Shown: positions 1 to 10,519, counted from the first letter of the stretch. The stretch is 64,000 bases of DNA from Aquimarina intermedia (GCF_008124785.1 NZ_VNHU01000010.1:39974-103973), one strand, 5' to 3'. The notes: generated by a model not told the origin, from the letters alone. Made by a program: numbers and translations.

Positions 1-1039
1 TAGCATCAAAATCCATTTCCGAAGCATTTTTGAAAGCATTGAGTGCTTGCTGTTTTTGATCTGTTTTCAAATAAGATTCTGCCAAATGATAATATGCATT
101 TTGAGCCGTAGCATTACGTCCTTCGATAATTTTATTAAACTCAGAGATCGCTTCTTCGTAATTACCTTCTTTGTAATATGCATAGCCGAGTTGGTAATAA
201 TCCGTATTAGTCCATTTACCCTTACGCCCCCTATATGCTTTAAGGTATTGAATAGCTTTGCCATATTGTTTTAAATTAAAGTAACTCTCCCCAATTATTT
301 TATTTAACTCTGATTTTTCTGTAGGCTTTGACTTAGGTAATTGCACGAGCCCCTCTTTAATAGCTTCTTCAAAGTTTCCCGATTTGAAATTCATATCACT
401 TTGAAAATAAGAAAGATTCTTATTGTATTCATTTAAATCCTTAACTTCATCAAAAAGTTGGTTCGCCTCTTGATAGTCATCTCCTTCATACGCTATAAAA
501 CCTAAATAATATTTTGCTTTGGCACCATAGGTTCTGGACTCTTGCACGTCTTCAAAAAACTTCTTAGCCTCATTGAAACGCTGAATTTTGAAATATGCAT
601 ACCCGTTATTAAAGTTAAATTTTTCTTTTTCCTTAGCAGATAATGCATATACCTCAACACGATCATACCATTTGCGAGCGTAGGCATACTTACCATTGTC
701 AAAATAATAATTTGCAACATCCAGATAGGCAGCATTCCGTTTGACACTTGTAGGATACTCGGTGACAAAATTTTCCATAAGATCATCTGCACCCTTTTGG
801 TTGAGCCAAATAGCACAATTAGCAATGTAATATGCACATTCTGCTTCTATATTCTCATCATCCACAGCGTCTTTTACTTTGTCAAAAAGTAATTGCGCTG
901 CCAAAAACTGCTTGTTATTATATAATTCCGTAGCCTGATTATAAAGCATCAAATCATTAGTAAAAGCTGCTGATTGCTGTGCATATATAATCCCACAAAA
1001 GCTTGTCATAAATGCAAGTACCGTGATGTAGTGTCTCAT
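1..1039 (-). CDS. Tetratricopeptide repeat protein, partial (C-terminus outside window)
   Basis: The frame is open from an ATG at 1039 to the window edge, about 346 residues. It starts with an export signal (MRHYITVLAFMTSF, ending near YAQ), so the protein is probably periplasmic. The rest is helical repeats with TPR-style spacing, for example NNGYAYFKIQRFNEA, YYLGFIAYEGDDYQEA, and further on YQLGYAYYKEGNYEEA and AYYHLAESYLKTDQKQ. TPR arrays are protein-protein interaction scaffolds. Large exported TPR proteins of this kind are common in Flavobacteriaceae, but the partner cannot be read from sequence. The gene is divergent from ftsE across about 275 nt. Confidence 0.85.
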   Translation of the reverse strand, partial: MRHYITVLAFMTSFCGIIYAQQSAAFTNDLMLYNQATELYNNKQFLAAQLLFDKVKDAVDDENIEAECAYYIANCAIWLNQKGADDLMENFVTEYPTSVKRNAAYLDVANYYFDNGKYAYARKWYDRVEVYALSAKEKEKFNFNNGYAYFKIQRFNEAKKFFEDVQESRTYGAKAKYYLGFIAYEGDDYQEANQLFDEVKDLNEYNKNLSYFQSDMNFKSGNFEEAIKEGLVQLPKSKPTEKSELNKIIGESYFNLKQYGKAIQYLKAYRGRKGKWTNTDYYQLGYAYYKEGNYEEAISEFNKIIEGRNATAQNAYYHLAESYLKTDQKQQALNAFKNASEMDFDA

Positions 1040-1315
1040 TAAAAAAGTTTTATTTCAAAGGTAAATATCGTTCCCCTATTTTTAAGTCTGTGTTAAAGTT
1101 AGACTAATCTTCCATTCAATAACGAGTAAAAGAAATGATAAGTACGTAGCCAAAGTTAAAAAATGCCCAAATTTATAAGCAGTAATCATAAGAATTTTTA
1201 TTTCTTACCAACCATTAGAAAAATGAGGATTGATAAAACATTTTTAAACCATACATCGTTTTATCGGTATTCTTTATACTTTTACTGTAATTAATAATTC
1301 ACTTAGATTGTCTAT

Positions 1316-1999
1316 ATGTCCAATTCTGTATTAAATCTTAAAAACGCATCGATCTATCAGCGTGAGAGTTTAATTTTATCTGATGTCAATGTTGACGTAA
1401 ATAAGGGAGATTTTGTTTACCTCATCGGAAAAACAGGAACTGGTAAAAGTAGTTTTATGAAAACGCTATACGGTGATTTACCCTTAACTGAAGGCGAAGG
1501 ACATATTGTAGATTTTGACCTAAGACAGTTGAAAGAAAATCAAATACCTTTCTTACGAAGAAAACTAGGTATTGTATTCCAAGATTTTAAATTATTAAAT
1601 GATCGTACAGTACGCGACAACTTATTATTTGTATTAAAAGCTACCGGATGGAATGATCAAAAAGCAATGCATAGTAAAATAGATGATGTTTTACATAAGG
1701 TAGGTATGAAAACCAAAGACTTTAAGTTTCCCTATCAACTATCCGGTGGTGAGCAGCAGCGTATTGCCATAGCTAGAGCGTTACTAAACGACCCCGAACT
1801 TATTCTTGCAGATGAACCTACGGGTAACCTGGATCCTCAAACTTCAGTTGAAGTGATGGAAGTATTGCAAGATATTAATAAGAATGGAAACACCATCCTT
1901 ATGGCAACCCATGACTACGCTTTGCTATTAAAATACCCTTCCAAAACTTTAAAATGTGACGGCAGTAAAGTCTTTGAAGTGGTACAACGAAAAGGATAA
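1316..1999 (+). CDS. ftsE: Cell division ABC transporter ATP-binding protein FtsE
   Basis: This is a 227-residue ABC ATPase of typical FtsE length. Walker A GKTGTGKS is at about residues 38-45, the signature LSGGEQQR near 142-149, followed by Walker [13 protein letters not shown] and a switch histidine in MATHD. FtsE with the membrane protein FtsX controls peptidoglycan hydrolases at the septum. No ftsX is adjacent, which is usual in Bacteroidota where the two are often unlinked. It converges on csaA with only 23 nt between stops. The FtsE rather than LolD assignment rests on length and overall pattern. Confidence 0.85.
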   Translation: MSNSVLNLKNASIYQRESLILSDVNVDVNKGDFVYLIGKTGTGKSSFMKTLYGDLPLTEGEGHIVDFDLRQLKENQIPFLRRKLGIVFQDFKLLNDRTVRDNLLFVLKATGWNDQKAMHSKIDDVLHKVGMKTKDFKFPYQLSGGEQQRIAIARALLNDPELILADEPTGNLDPQTSVEVMEVLQDINKNGNTILMATHDYALLLKYPSKTLKCDGSKVFEVVQRKG

Positions 2000-2022
2000 G
2001 AGAATAGACAACATAACATTAA

Positions 2023-2373
2023 TTAACCCACTCGTTGTCCATTGGCAACCGGTTTATCTGTGGTTAGCAACGTAACGACGCCTTCATCTCCTACGGCACC
2101 CATGATCAAACATTCGCTCATCATCGTGGCAATTTGTTTGGAAGGAAAATTCACAACTGCAATGACTTGTTTACCTACAAGTTCTTCCAACTTGTAGCGT
2201 TTAGTTACCTGGGCAGACGATTTTTTTATTCCTAGCTCTCCAAAATCTACGGTAAATTTATAGGAAGGATTACGAGCTTCCTTAAAGATTTCTGCGGTAA
2301 GCACAGTACCTATGCGCATATCTACGCGCATAAATTCGTTCCATGTTAGTGGTGCATTTTCTTTTGTCATCAT
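2023..2373 (-). CDS. csaA: CsaA-type tRNA-binding domain protein
   Basis: The protein is 116 residues and consists of one OB-fold tRNA-binding domain (the EMAP/Trbp111/CsaA type). The start is typical of the CsaA group (WNEFMRVDMRIGTVLTAE), with PSYKFTVDFGELGIKKSSAQ and the C-terminal GDEGVVTLLTTDKPVANGQ pattern. CsaA was described as a secretion-related chaperone and binds tRNA as a dimer; its physiological role is poorly settled. The ORF begins with ATG ATG, so either Met may be used. Convergent with ftsE. Confidence 0.85.
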   Translation of the reverse strand: MMTKENAPLTWNEFMRVDMRIGTVLTAEIFKEARNPSYKFTVDFGELGIKKSSAQVTKRYKLEELVGKQVIAVVNFPSKQIATMMSECLIMGAVGDEGVVTLLTTDKPVANGQRVG

Positions 2374-2611
2374 AATTTATATAAAATTCTTCTGATCAAC
2401 GCAAGTTAAACTTTAAAGAATTATAACACAAACCATCAACAGCTTACACCTGCTAGCTACGGTAATATCTACTAAAATATGTAACCCTACACATGCTTCC
2501 GTAGATTTAAACTATCTCCTATCTATAAGTAACTTAATTAAAGATTGGTTAAAGCGTACCCAGAAATCAATAATAAATTCTATCTTAGCGATAAGAATAT
2601 AAACAAAGAGT

Positions 2612-2836
2612 TTATTGTTTTTTGATAAACAAATAGTAAATATTCACACAAACAATGGCCAAATTGGTTAGAATAATAGGTATTGACCAATTTAACAACA
2701 CTCCATAAGCAATAAAAGCCAAACACCCCACTGAGTTTACTAAGCGCAGTTTTTTGATGTTACGCATTAAAAATGATGCTAATACCATTGCTGATGCAAA
2801 GTACCCAACTAGTTCTGTAAATAATAGTTCATCCAT
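2612..2836 (-). CDS. Small YgjV-like inner-membrane protein
   Basis: A 74-residue protein with three hydrophobic segments (about 7-24, 35-50, 52-70) joined by a short basic loop (RNIKKLRLVN). The arrangement MVLASFLMRNIKKLRLVNS and the following helix resemble the YgjV family of small inner-membrane proteins, whose function is unknown. It stands alone between csaA and typA on the same strand. There is no catalytic motif. Confidence 0.65.
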   Translation of the reverse strand: MDELLFTELVGYFASAMVLASFLMRNIKKLRLVNSVGCLAFIAYGVLLNWSIPIILTNLAIVCVNIYYLFIKKQ

Positions 2837-2930
2837 GATGCTGTCTTATAATTATAAATTAAAAAAATTAGACACTATATACCGTATTAAGATTTGATCC
2901 CCGAGACCAAAAGTTACCCCAAATGTTGAA

Positions 2931-2962
2931 AAAAAATCCCGAGAAAAGCTCGGGATTTTTTA
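2931..2962 (-). terminator. Rho-independent terminator of typA
   Basis: The stem ATCCCGAG/CTCGGGAT with a 4-5 nt loop has A/T runs on both sides. It lies 26 nt after the typA stop and could work in both directions. Confidence 0.85.
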
Positions 2963-2987
2963 ATTATTGGGATGCGGTTCAGATTGA

Positions 2988-4787
2988 TTATACAATCTTA
3001 TTACGCTTACGTTCAGTTTCAGTTAAATAAATTTTACGTAACCTCAAATGGTTTGGAGTTACCTCTACATATTCATCCTTTTGGATATACTCTAAAGCTT
3101 CTTCCAGAGAAAACTTGATTGCCGGAACAATCTTAGCTTTATCATCAGCTCCAGAAGAACGTACATTACTTAACTTTTTAGTTTTTGTAATATTTACAGC
3201 CATATCATCGCCACGAGAGTTCTCTCCGATTACCTGACCTTCGTAAATATCTTCTCCAGGATCAACGAAGAACTTACCTCTATCCTGTAGTTTATCGATT
3301 GAGTAAGGAATAGCCGAACCTTTTTCCATAGAAACTAATGAACCATTGATACGTCCTGGAATATCACCTTTAAGCGGCTGATATTCTTTAAAACGGTGTG
3401 CCATGATCGCTTCCCCTGCAGTAGCAGTTAGCAATTGATTACGTAGACCGATAATACCACGTGATGGTATCATAAATTCACAAACCATACGATCGCCTTT
3501 TGCTTCCATACTCAGCATCTCTCCTTTACGCATGGTAACCATCTCAACTGCCTTTCCAGAAACATTTTCAGGTAAATCGATCGTCAATTCTTCAATTGGT
3601 TCACATTTAACACCGTCAATTTCTTTGATGATAACCTGTGGCTGACCAATTTGCAATTCATATCCTTCGCGACGCATGGTCTCGATAAGAACAGATAAAT
3701 GCAATACCCCACGTCCAAAAACCATAAACTTATCCGCACTATCTGTAGTATTAACACGTAATGCTAGGTTTTTTTCTAATTCCTTAGTTAAACGATCCTT
3801 GATATGACGAGAAGTAACAAATTTACCATCTTTACCAAAGAATGGTGAATCATTAATTGTAAACAACATACTCATCGTTGGCTCATCTATAGCAATCGTT
3901 TTTAATCCCTCAGGATTTTCAACATCTGCTACAGTATCTCCAATTTCAAAACCTTCTAATCCAACTAATGCACATATATCACCCGCCTCAACACGGTCAA
4001 CTTTCATTCTTCCTAACCCTTCAAAGGTATGAAGCTCTTTAATCTTAGTTTTCTTAATGGATCCATCTCGCTTAACAAGTGAGACCTGCATACCTTCTAC
4101 TAAAGTACCACGTTGCAGTCTTCCAATCGCGATACGTCCCGTAAACGATGAAAAGTCAAGTGATGTAATCAATAACTGCGGAGTTCCTTCTTCAATTTTT
4201 GGAGAAGGAATATGATCTATAACCATTTCCAACAGTGGCTCGATAGAATCTGTTTCATTTTTCCAGTCTTCACTCATCCAATTGTTCTTTGCAGAACCAT
4301 ATACCGACGGGAAATCCAATTGCCACTCCTCTGCCCCTAATTCGAACATAAGGTCAAAAACTTTTTCATGAACCTCATCCGGAGTACAATTTTCCTTATC
4401 TACCTTATTAATTACTACACAAGGCTTCAGTCCAAGATCAATCGCCTTCTGCAATACAAAACGCGTTTGCGGCATTGGTCCTTCAAAGGCATCCACAAGT
4501 AATAACACACCATCAGCCATATTCAATACACGCTCAACCTCACCACCAAAATCGGCGTGACCAGGGGTATCAATTATATTGATTTTTGTATCCTTGTAGA
4601 TTACCGATACGTTTTTAGAGGTAATTGTAATTCCTCTTTCACGTTCAAGATCGTTATTATCTAGAATAAGATCTCCGGTGTTTTCGTTTTCGCGAAATAG
4701 CTGACAATGATACATTATCTTATCAACCAAGGTAGTTTTACCGTGGTCAACGTGTGCAATTATTGCGATATTTTTAATAGCTTTCAT
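2988..4787 (-). CDS. typA: Translational GTPase TypA/BipA
   Basis: 599 residues from the ATG at 4787. The open frame extends 11 codons upstream, but a Bacteroidota −7 box (TACATTTG) lies inside that extension, and the family starts [20 protein letters not shown]-motifs visible are AHVDHGKTT (G1), RGITI (G2), [11 protein letters not shown] (G3) and NKVD (G4). Domain II/III and the BipA-specific C-terminal region follow. TypA is a ribosome-associated GTPase similar to EF-G, involved in ribosome assembly and stress or cold adaptation. Monocistronic, with its own promoter and terminator. Confidence 0.95.
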   Translation of the reverse strand: MKAIKNIAIIAHVDHGKTTLVDKIMYHCQLFRENENTGDLILDNNDLERERGITITSKNVSVIYKDTKINIIDTPGHADFGGEVERVLNMADGVLLLVDAFEGPMPQTRFVLQKAIDLGLKPCVVINKVDKENCTPDEVHEKVFDLMFELGAEEWQLDFPSVYGSAKNNWMSEDWKNETDSIEPLLEMVIDHIPSPKIEEGTPQLLITSLDFSSFTGRIAIGRLQRGTLVEGMQVSLVKRDGSIKKTKIKELHTFEGLGRMKVDRVEAGDICALVGLEGFEIGDTVADVENPEGLKTIAIDEPTMSMLFTINDSPFFGKDGKFVTSRHIKDRLTKELEKNLALRVNTTDSADKFMVFGRGVLHLSVLIETMRREGYELQIGQPQVIIKEIDGVKCEPIEELTIDLPENVSGKAVEMVTMRKGEMLSMEAKGDRMVCEFMIPSRGIIGLRNQLLTATAGEAIMAHRFKEYQPLKGDIPGRINGSLVSMEKGSAIPYSIDKLQDRGKFFVDPGEDIYEGQVIGENSRGDDMAVNITKTKKLSNVRSSGADDKAKIVPAIKFSLEEALEYIQKDEYVEVTPNHLRLRKIYLTETERKRNKIV

Positions 4788-4809
4788 ATACGCCTTATTT
4801 TTAAGGCTG

Positions 4810-4817
4810 CAAATGTA
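4810..4817 (-). promoter_or_regulatory. Bacteroidota −7 element for typA
   Basis: TACATTTG on the minus strand matches TAnnTTTG exactly and lies 22 nt upstream of the chosen ATG. This supports the shorter start. No clear −33 TTG was seen at the usual distance. Confidence 0.6.
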
Positions 4818-4923
4818 CAAGATATTTGGTCAGGTTTCACATAAAATGCAGGTTATTTTAATCTACTTAAAACTAGCACAATAAACCCGGTTATTATTTA
4901 AATTTAATTCTTCCCAAAACTAG

Positions 4924-4931
4924 TATCTTTG
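4924..4931 (+). promoter_or_regulatory. Bacteroidota −7 element for kdsA
   Basis: TATCTTTG matches TAnnTTTG exactly, 19 nt before the kdsA ATG. The leader would be about 12-16 nt and A-rich, with no Shine-Dalgarno sequence. Confidence 0.6.
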
Positions 4932-4950
4932 CAATTAAAAAACAGCAAAA

Positions 4951-5769
4951 ATGCAGCTACAAAATATACCTAATTTAAAAGATTTGGATGCAAATAATTT
5001 CTTTCTACTTGCAGGTCCTTGCGCGATTGAAAGTGAAGATATGGCATTACGAATCGCCGAAAAAGTGGTTACCATTACTTCTAAACTTAAAATTCCTTAT
5101 GTTTTTAAAGGTTCTTTTAAGAAAGCTAATCGCAGCCGAATTGATAGTTTTACAGGTATTGGAGACGAGAAAGCTTTAAAAATTTTACAAAAAGTCGGAC
5201 AAACCTTTGGTGTTCCGACCGTAACAGATATTCATACAAATGAAGATGCTGTGATGGCCGCAGCTTATGTAGATATTCTACAAATTCCCGCTTTTTTAGT
5301 ACGTCAAACTGATTTGGTAGTGGCGGCTGCTAAAACAGGTAAAACCGTTAATTTAAAAAAGGGTCAGTTTATGAGTCCTGAAGCTATGAAGCATGCGGTA
5401 AAAAAGGTTCAGGATAGCGGAAACAGTAACGCTATGATCACAGACCGTGGCACCATGTTCGGCTATCAGGATATGATTGTTGATTTTAGAGGAATTCCGA
5501 CCATGCGAGAATATGCAACCACCGTTCTTGACGTAACTCATTCGCTACAACAGCCTAACCAATCCAGCGGTGTTACCGGCGGCCGACCCGATATGATCGA
5601 AACTATTGCCAGAGCAGGAGTAGTCAATGGTGTTGACGGACTTTTTATAGAGACACACTTTGATCCGGCAAATGCAAAAAGTGATGGCGCCAATATGTTG
5701 GATCTAAAACATCTTGAAAAATTACTTACAAACCTTGTTTCTATACGACAAACTATTGTCAACTTATAA
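4951..5769 (+). CDS. kdsA: 3-deoxy-8-phosphooctulonate (KDO-8-P) synthase
   Basis: 272 residues, the usual KdsA length, TIM-barrel. It condenses phosphoenolpyruvate with arabinose-5-phosphate to give KDO-8-P, the precursor of the KDO sugar in lipopolysaccharide inner core. Family signatures are AGPCAIES near residue 21, FKGSFKKANRSR, TDIHTNEDA, DILQIPAFLVRQTDL, NLKKGQFMSPEA, RGTMFGY and the C-terminal IETHFDPANAKSDGANML. Single-gene unit with its own promoter and terminator. Confidence 0.96.
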   Translation: MQLQNIPNLKDLDANNFFLLAGPCAIESEDMALRIAEKVVTITSKLKIPYVFKGSFKKANRSRIDSFTGIGDEKALKILQKVGQTFGVPTVTDIHTNEDAVMAAAYVDILQIPAFLVRQTDLVVAAAKTGKTVNLKKGQFMSPEAMKHAVKKVQDSGNSNAMITDRGTMFGYQDMIVDFRGIPTMREYATTVLDVTHSLQQPNQSSGVTGGRPDMIETIARAGVVNGVDGLFIETHFDPANAKSDGANMLDLKHLEKLLTNLVSIRQTIVNL

Positions 5770-5791
5770 ACAAAAAATAAAATACTTTAGG

Positions 5792-5820
5792 AAGCTGTCT
5801 GTATTCAGACAGCTTTTTTA
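5792..5820 (+). terminator. Rho-independent terminator of kdsA
   Basis: AAGCTGTCTG, a four-base loop, then CAGACAGCTT followed by TTTTTA. It lies about 22 nt after the kdsA stop. Confidence 0.85.
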
Positions 5821-5968
5821 TTTTCTGAAAGTATTCTAGCATCATGTTAAAAATTTATCTCAAAAAGTCTTAAAAAAGATACTGCTCCGTTAAACTCAGC
5901 ATAAATTATAGAGTTTCTGTTCGCTATACCAAGTACTCCATGTATTTTTAATAGAAATAATTACATTT

Positions 5969-6748
5969 ATGGATCATAAAATTAAAAAAATAGCAAAAGT
6001 TGGCTTTGGTGCAAAGGGACTCGTGTATGCACTAACAGGGATACTCACCCTGCTTGCAGCGTTTAATGCAGGAGGCCAAAAGGCAGGAAAACTTCAGGTC
6101 ATCGAATTTTTGGAACAACAGTCCTTTGGCAAAATTATTCTAGCAGTTCTGGGCTTAGGACTTTTTTGTTACGCCTTTTGGCGCTTTATACAAAGTATAA
6201 AAAACCCTGAAGGAATTAATGAGGATGCAAAAGGTAGTATTAAAAGAGTTGGCTTTTTTATAAGTGGCATAGTATATACCGGACTTGGCGGGTTTGCTTT
6301 ATGGGAGATTTTTAATGAATCAAGTAGTTCCGGAACTTCAAAAAATGGTATACTTAGTTCAGAATATGGTCAATACATTCTTATTGTAATCGGAGCAGCG
6401 ATGGGCATAAAGGCTGCATATCAATTTATTAAAGCTATTAAAGGCGATTTTCTTGATCAATTTGATCTTAGATCTATTACAGATCCTAAAAGAAGAAAAT
6501 TCATTAAGAACATGGGGTATGCCGGATTAGTGTCTAGAGGAATCGTGATCTCTATAATAGCATATTTCTTCCTACGGGCAGGTTTGGGGGCGTTTAACAG
6601 TGCTACCACCGTTAAAGGAACCTCTGATGCCTTTTCGTTCATTCAGCAAAACAGCAGCGGTCCATGGCTTTTAGGATTAGTCTCAGCAGGTTTGATCTGC
6701 TACGGAATTTATATGTTCAGTAAAATAAAATACAGAAAATTTAAATAA
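5969..6748 (+). CDS. DUF1206 family membrane protein
   Basis: 259 residues with six predicted membrane helices arranged as three repeated helix pairs. Each repeat begins with a basic stretch followed by a G-rich helix: KVGFGAKGLVYALTGIL, KRVGFFISGIVYTGLGGF and KNMGYAGLVSRGIVISIIAY. This triplicated layout is the DUF1206 pattern. Function is unknown. It precedes a DUF192 lipoprotein gene by 19 nt on the same strand, so the two may be co-transcribed. Confidence 0.85.
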   Translation: MDHKIKKIAKVGFGAKGLVYALTGILTLLAAFNAGGQKAGKLQVIEFLEQQSFGKIILAVLGLGLFCYAFWRFIQSIKNPEGINEDAKGSIKRVGFFISGIVYTGLGGFALWEIFNESSSSGTSKNGILSSEYGQYILIVIGAAMGIKAAYQFIKAIKGDFLDQFDLRSITDPKRRKFIKNMGYAGLVSRGIVISIIAYFFLRAGLGAFNSATTVKGTSDAFSFIQQNSSGPWLLGLVSAGLICYGIYMFSKIKYRKFK

Positions 6749-6767
6749 CTACTATCTATATTTCTAC

Positions 6768-7259
6768 ATGATAACAACTTCAAAACTCCTCGGCTGCCTC
6801 GCAATTTTACTGGCATCTCAGGCATGTCAAGACAAAAAAAACAATACTATAAAAGATAGCATTACCGAAGAGATATCTTTTACAAAAGAAGGAGAATTAC
6901 AGCTTTTACGTGATAACGATACATTGAAACAACTTTCTATAGAAATTGCAGACAATCCTTACGAACGCGAAACCGGACTTATGTACAGAAAAACTATGGA
7001 GCAAAATCAAGGAATGCTTTTTATATCTGAAGAAAGTAAGCCCCAGAACTTCTACATGAAGAATACATTAATTCCATTGGATATTATTTATATCGATGAA
7101 AATCAAAAAATAGTAAGTTTCCAACGTAATGCTCAGCCAAATGACGAAACTTCCTTACCCTCGCGATTACCTGCCAAATACATATTGGAAGTCAATGCAG
7201 GCTTATCTAAAGAATGGAATTTAAAGGAAGGAGATTCCATTAGTTTCAAAAAGTTGTAG
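6768..7259 (+). CDS. DUF192 family lipoprotein
   Basis: 163 residues. A lipoprotein signal ends at ASQAC (Cys about residue 20), so it is predicted to be lipid-anchored. The DUF192 domain is recognisable from IADNPYERETGLMYRKTMEQ, GMLFI, FYMKNTLIPLDIIYID and LEVNAGLSKEWNLKEGD. Biochemical role is not established. It is 19 nt downstream of the DUF1206 gene and ends at a strong bidirectional terminator facing secDF. Confidence 0.88.
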   Translation: MITTSKLLGCLAILLASQACQDKKNNTIKDSITEEISFTKEGELQLLRDNDTLKQLSIEIADNPYERETGLMYRKTMEQNQGMLFISEESKPQNFYMKNTLIPLDIIYIDENQKIVSFQRNAQPNDETSLPSRLPAKYILEVNAGLSKEWNLKEGDSISFKKL

Positions 7260-7271
7260 CGCATAAAAATC

Positions 7272-7308
7272 AAAAGCCCGTTATGAGAATTCATAACGGG
7301 CTTTTTTA
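7272..7308. terminator. Bidirectional terminator between DUF192 and secDF
   Basis: AGCCCGTTATGA/TCATAACGGGCT is an almost perfect stem with A-run and T-run flanks. It serves both convergent genes. Confidence 0.88.
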
Positions 7309-7324
7309 TACTTGATAAAAAGAA

Positions 7325-10300
7325 TTAAGCGGTTACTTCTTCCTTTTTAACCTTTGTTTTGAGTCCTACTTTTTTAACCGTATCATACATCACCGGCGTT
7401 GCTATAAACAATGATGAGTACGTACCTACCAGCACACCTATAATCAAAGAGAACATAAATCCTCTAAGAGGCGCAGCAAAGATAAAAATTGCACCTAACA
7501 CAAGTAATGTTGTTAAAGACGTATTCAATGTACGACTCAACGTACTGTTTAAAGCAGCGTTAACATTCTTAGCCAATGGCCAATTAGTATGCTCACCGAA
7601 AAATTCTCTAATTCTATCAAAAACTACTACGGTATCATTTAAAGAATACCCAATAACTGTAAGAATTGCAGCTATAAATGCCTGATCTATTTCCATATTA
7701 AAAGGCATAAACTTCCACGTAAGTGAGAAAACACCTAGTACCAGCAACACATCATGAAATACTGCAGCTACAGCACCTAAACTAAACTGCCATCTTCTAA
7801 ATCGTAATAGAATGTATAAGAACACTACTATTAAAGATCCTAAGACGGACCAAAAAGCCGCTTGTTTAATATCATCTGCAATCGTTGGTCCTACTTTCAT
7901 AGAAGACATGATACCTATCTGCTTATCCTCATCACCATTCGCAAATTCGTCATATGATATATCGCCTCCTAAGTATGGTTGAAGTGTAGTGTATAATTTA
8001 TTCGCTATTTCAGCGTCAACAGCTTCACCTGTTTCATTCACTTTATATTTCGTAGTAATCTTTAACTGATTGTTTGCACCCAGTGTTTTCGCCTGCGCAC
8101 TTCCAAATACTCCTGTTAATTTATTTTCAATTTCGGTTGGAGCAACATCTTTTGCAAAACGAACCGTATAACTACGTCCTCCAACAAAATCCACCCCTTG
8201 ATCCAAACCTTGCGTAAACAATGATCCTAATCCGACAACGATAACTACTCCAGAAATTATATAAGCAATTTTTCTTTTCCCTAAGAAATCTACATTGATG
8301 TTACTAAATAGGTTTTTGGTCATCCCGGTAGAGAAAGCTAATTCTTTTCCGTTTTTACCATATCCATCAATAAATAGTCTTGTGATAAAAATTGCTGTAA
8401 ACAATGAAGTCAAAATACCTATTAATAAGGTCGTCGCAAAACCTTTGATAGGCCCTGTACCAAAAAACAATAGAATCAAACCTGTAAGACCTGTGGTAAT
8501 GTTTGCATCCAAAATAGACGACAAGGCGTTATTAAAACCATCTTTGATAGCATCTACCTGAGATTTTCCTTTAGTTAGCTCTTCCTTTATACGCTCAAAA
8601 ATTAGAACGTTTGCATCTACCGACATACCTATGGTTAAAACAATACCTGCAATACCAGGCAGTGTTAGCACAGCTTTTAAACCTGCTAATACTCCAAATA
8701 TGAACAAAATGTTAACAACCAAAGCAACATCCGCGAAAATACCCGCTTTACCATAATAGAATACCATCCATACTAGAATGAGTACCAGTGCAATAGCAAA
8801 AGACATAATTCCGCTATCAATAGCCTCCTGACCTAAAGATGGTCCAACCACTTCACTTTGAATAATATCTGCAGAAGCAGGTAATTTACCAGCTCTCAAA
8901 ACGTTGGCTAAATCTTGTCCTTCCTCGATAGAAAAATTACCTGTGATTTCACTACGTCCACCACTAATTGGGCCCGTTGAAACCCCGGGCGCAGAATAGA
9001 CCACATTATCAAGAACTATCGCAATTTGACTACGGTTTGTTGAAGCACGTCCGGTCATCTCTTCCCATGCCTTAGCTCCTTTTCCATCCATTTGCATGGT
9101 AACAGTTACCTGACCAACTTGATTGTATTCTTGTCTTGCATCCGTTATAACACCACCACTTAATTCTGGCTCATTATTACGATTCCCTTTTATTGCATAT
9201 AAATCTACAAAGTCTGAATCTTTTACCGGTTTACCCCAGGCAAAACGAACATAACGTTGCTCCGGTGATAACAATGCTCTAACCTTTGGGTCATTTAAAT
9301 AAGATTCAAACTCTTCAACGTCGTTCTTATTTACTGAAAGAATTACAGGGCCACCTTGTCCACCTTGGTTAGCAATTAAATCAAAAATTGGGTTTACTTG
9401 CGCATCAAGATCTGTTGAATCTTCTGCATCTGCGAGTAAATCGTCAATGGCAGCATCTTCATCTGTTTTTGTAGAATCCACCTGCGCAGCATCTACCTCT
9501 GTAGCGTCTTCAGATGTCGTAGCTTCCTTTTTCTCCATTTCTTCTTTTAGCAAGGTATTTGCTGCAAAAATGAAAGGAAAAATTTCTTCTGCCTTGTAAA
9601 CGTCCCAAAACTCTAATTGTGCTGTACTTTGTAGTAATTTCTTAACACGATCCACATCCTTTGCTCCAGGTAACTCCACCAGAATACGACCTGTTTCTCC
9701 TAAACGCTGAATATTTGGTTGTGTAACTCCAAATTTATCAATACGCTTACGTAATACCTCGAATGCCGAAGTTATAGACTCATCGATCTTACGTGTAAGC
9801 ACTGGCTTTACCTGATCATTAGTCATATCAAAACTGATATCGTCACTTAAATTTTTATTTGCAAAAATATCCGGAGATGCAAGTTTAGCATCCGGTATCT
9901 TCTCAAACTCAGTAAAGAAATCTTCGATATAACTATTCTGACTATTTTTTTGTAATTCATCAGTAGCTAATAGTGCTTGATTAAAAGCAGGGTCTTTTGA
10001 ATTATTTGATAATCCCTTCAGAATATCTTTAACAGAAATTTGAAGAATTACATTAATTCCCCCTTTAAGGTCAAGACCTTTGTTAAGCTCTTTATCTTTA
10101 GCATCATTATACGTAATCCCGGCAAAGATTGGATCCTTACCTATAGAATCTAAATAATTACGCTCTGCCATTTCTCTAAGTTTGGAAGCATCCTCTCCCG
10201 GAAACTTTTGCTGCGCATAATTCTCAGCTTCTTTTTCTTTGGTGTAGGTTAAATACGTATACGACAACTGGTAAATACATACCAATCCGAATAAAATCGC

Positions 10301-10330
10301 AAATACTCTAACAAGTCCTTTGTTCTGCAT
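7325..10330 (-). CDS. secDF: Fused protein translocase subunit SecDF
   Basis: 1001 residues, SecD and SecF in one chain as is normal in Bacteroidota. SecD has the N-terminal helix, the GLDLKGGINV motif near residue 85-95, and a P1 periplasmic domain. That domain carries a long acidic Ala/Asp/Glu/Thr insertion near 265-315. The six-helix block includes GIVLTIGMSVDANVLIFERI. SecF starts near residue 668 (FLGKRKIAYII, GLDQGVDFVGGRSY) and has IGYSLNDTVVVFDRIRE. SecDF uses the proton gradient to pull proteins across the inner membrane after SecYEG/SecA. It has its own promoter and terminator. Confidence 0.96.
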   Translation of the reverse strand: MQNKGLVRVFAILFGLVCIYQLSYTYLTYTKEKEAENYAQQKFPGEDASKLREMAERNYLDSIGKDPIFAGITYNDAKDKELNKGLDLKGGINVILQISVKDILKGLSNNSKDPAFNQALLATDELQKNSQNSYIEDFFTEFEKIPDAKLASPDIFANKNLSDDISFDMTNDQVKPVLTRKIDESITSAFEVLRKRIDKFGVTQPNIQRLGETGRILVELPGAKDVDRVKKLLQSTAQLEFWDVYKAEEIFPFIFAANTLLKEEMEKKEATTSEDATEVDAAQVDSTKTDEDAAIDDLLADAEDSTDLDAQVNPIFDLIANQGGQGGPVILSVNKNDVEEFESYLNDPKVRALLSPEQRYVRFAWGKPVKDSDFVDLYAIKGNRNNEPELSGGVITDARQEYNQVGQVTVTMQMDGKGAKAWEEMTGRASTNRSQIAIVLDNVVYSAPGVSTGPISGGRSEITGNFSIEEGQDLANVLRAGKLPASADIIQSEVVGPSLGQEAIDSGIMSFAIALVLILVWMVFYYGKAGIFADVALVVNILFIFGVLAGLKAVLTLPGIAGIVLTIGMSVDANVLIFERIKEELTKGKSQVDAIKDGFNNALSSILDANITTGLTGLILLFFGTGPIKGFATTLLIGILTSLFTAIFITRLFIDGYGKNGKELAFSTGMTKNLFSNINVDFLGKRKIAYIISGVVIVVGLGSLFTQGLDQGVDFVGGRSYTVRFAKDVAPTEIENKLTGVFGSAQAKTLGANNQLKITTKYKVNETGEAVDAEIANKLYTTLQPYLGGDISYDEFANGDEDKQIGIMSSMKVGPTIADDIKQAAFWSVLGSLIVVFLYILLRFRRWQFSLGAVAAVFHDVLLVLGVFSLTWKFMPFNMEIDQAFIAAILTVIGYSLNDTVVVFDRIREFFGEHTNWPLAKNVNAALNSTLSRTLNTSLTTLLVLGAIFIFAAPLRGFMFSLIIGVLVGTYSSLFIATPVMYDTVKKVGLKTKVKKEEVTA

Positions 10331-10366
10331 TATTCTTAAATTTATTGGTCATTTTTATAAAACGGA

Positions 10367-10397
10367 CAAATATAGGATTTCAAAAAACATTTGCCAA
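10367..10397 (-). promoter_or_regulatory. Bacteroidota promoter of secDF (TTG-N20-TATATTTG)
   Basis: On the minus strand TTG (10395-10397) is followed 20 nt later by TATATTTG (10367-10374), a full match to TAnnTTTG. The secDF ATG is 36 nt downstream. Confidence 0.65.
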
Positions 10398-10490
10398 CCC
10401 TCAATGCCTGATTTTTAGGCGAAGTTATATATTTGAAACTAAAACGCTGAAAATTAATAATTTCTATGATTTTAATATAGCTTTTAACCA

Positions 10491-10519
10491 AAAAAGATCG
10501 CCCTAAAGCGATCTTTTTC
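10491..10519 (-). terminator. Terminator of mdh
   Basis: AAAAAGATCGC, a short loop, GCGATCTTTTT. It is 24 nt downstream of the mdh stop, with A/T runs on both sides. Confidence 0.8.
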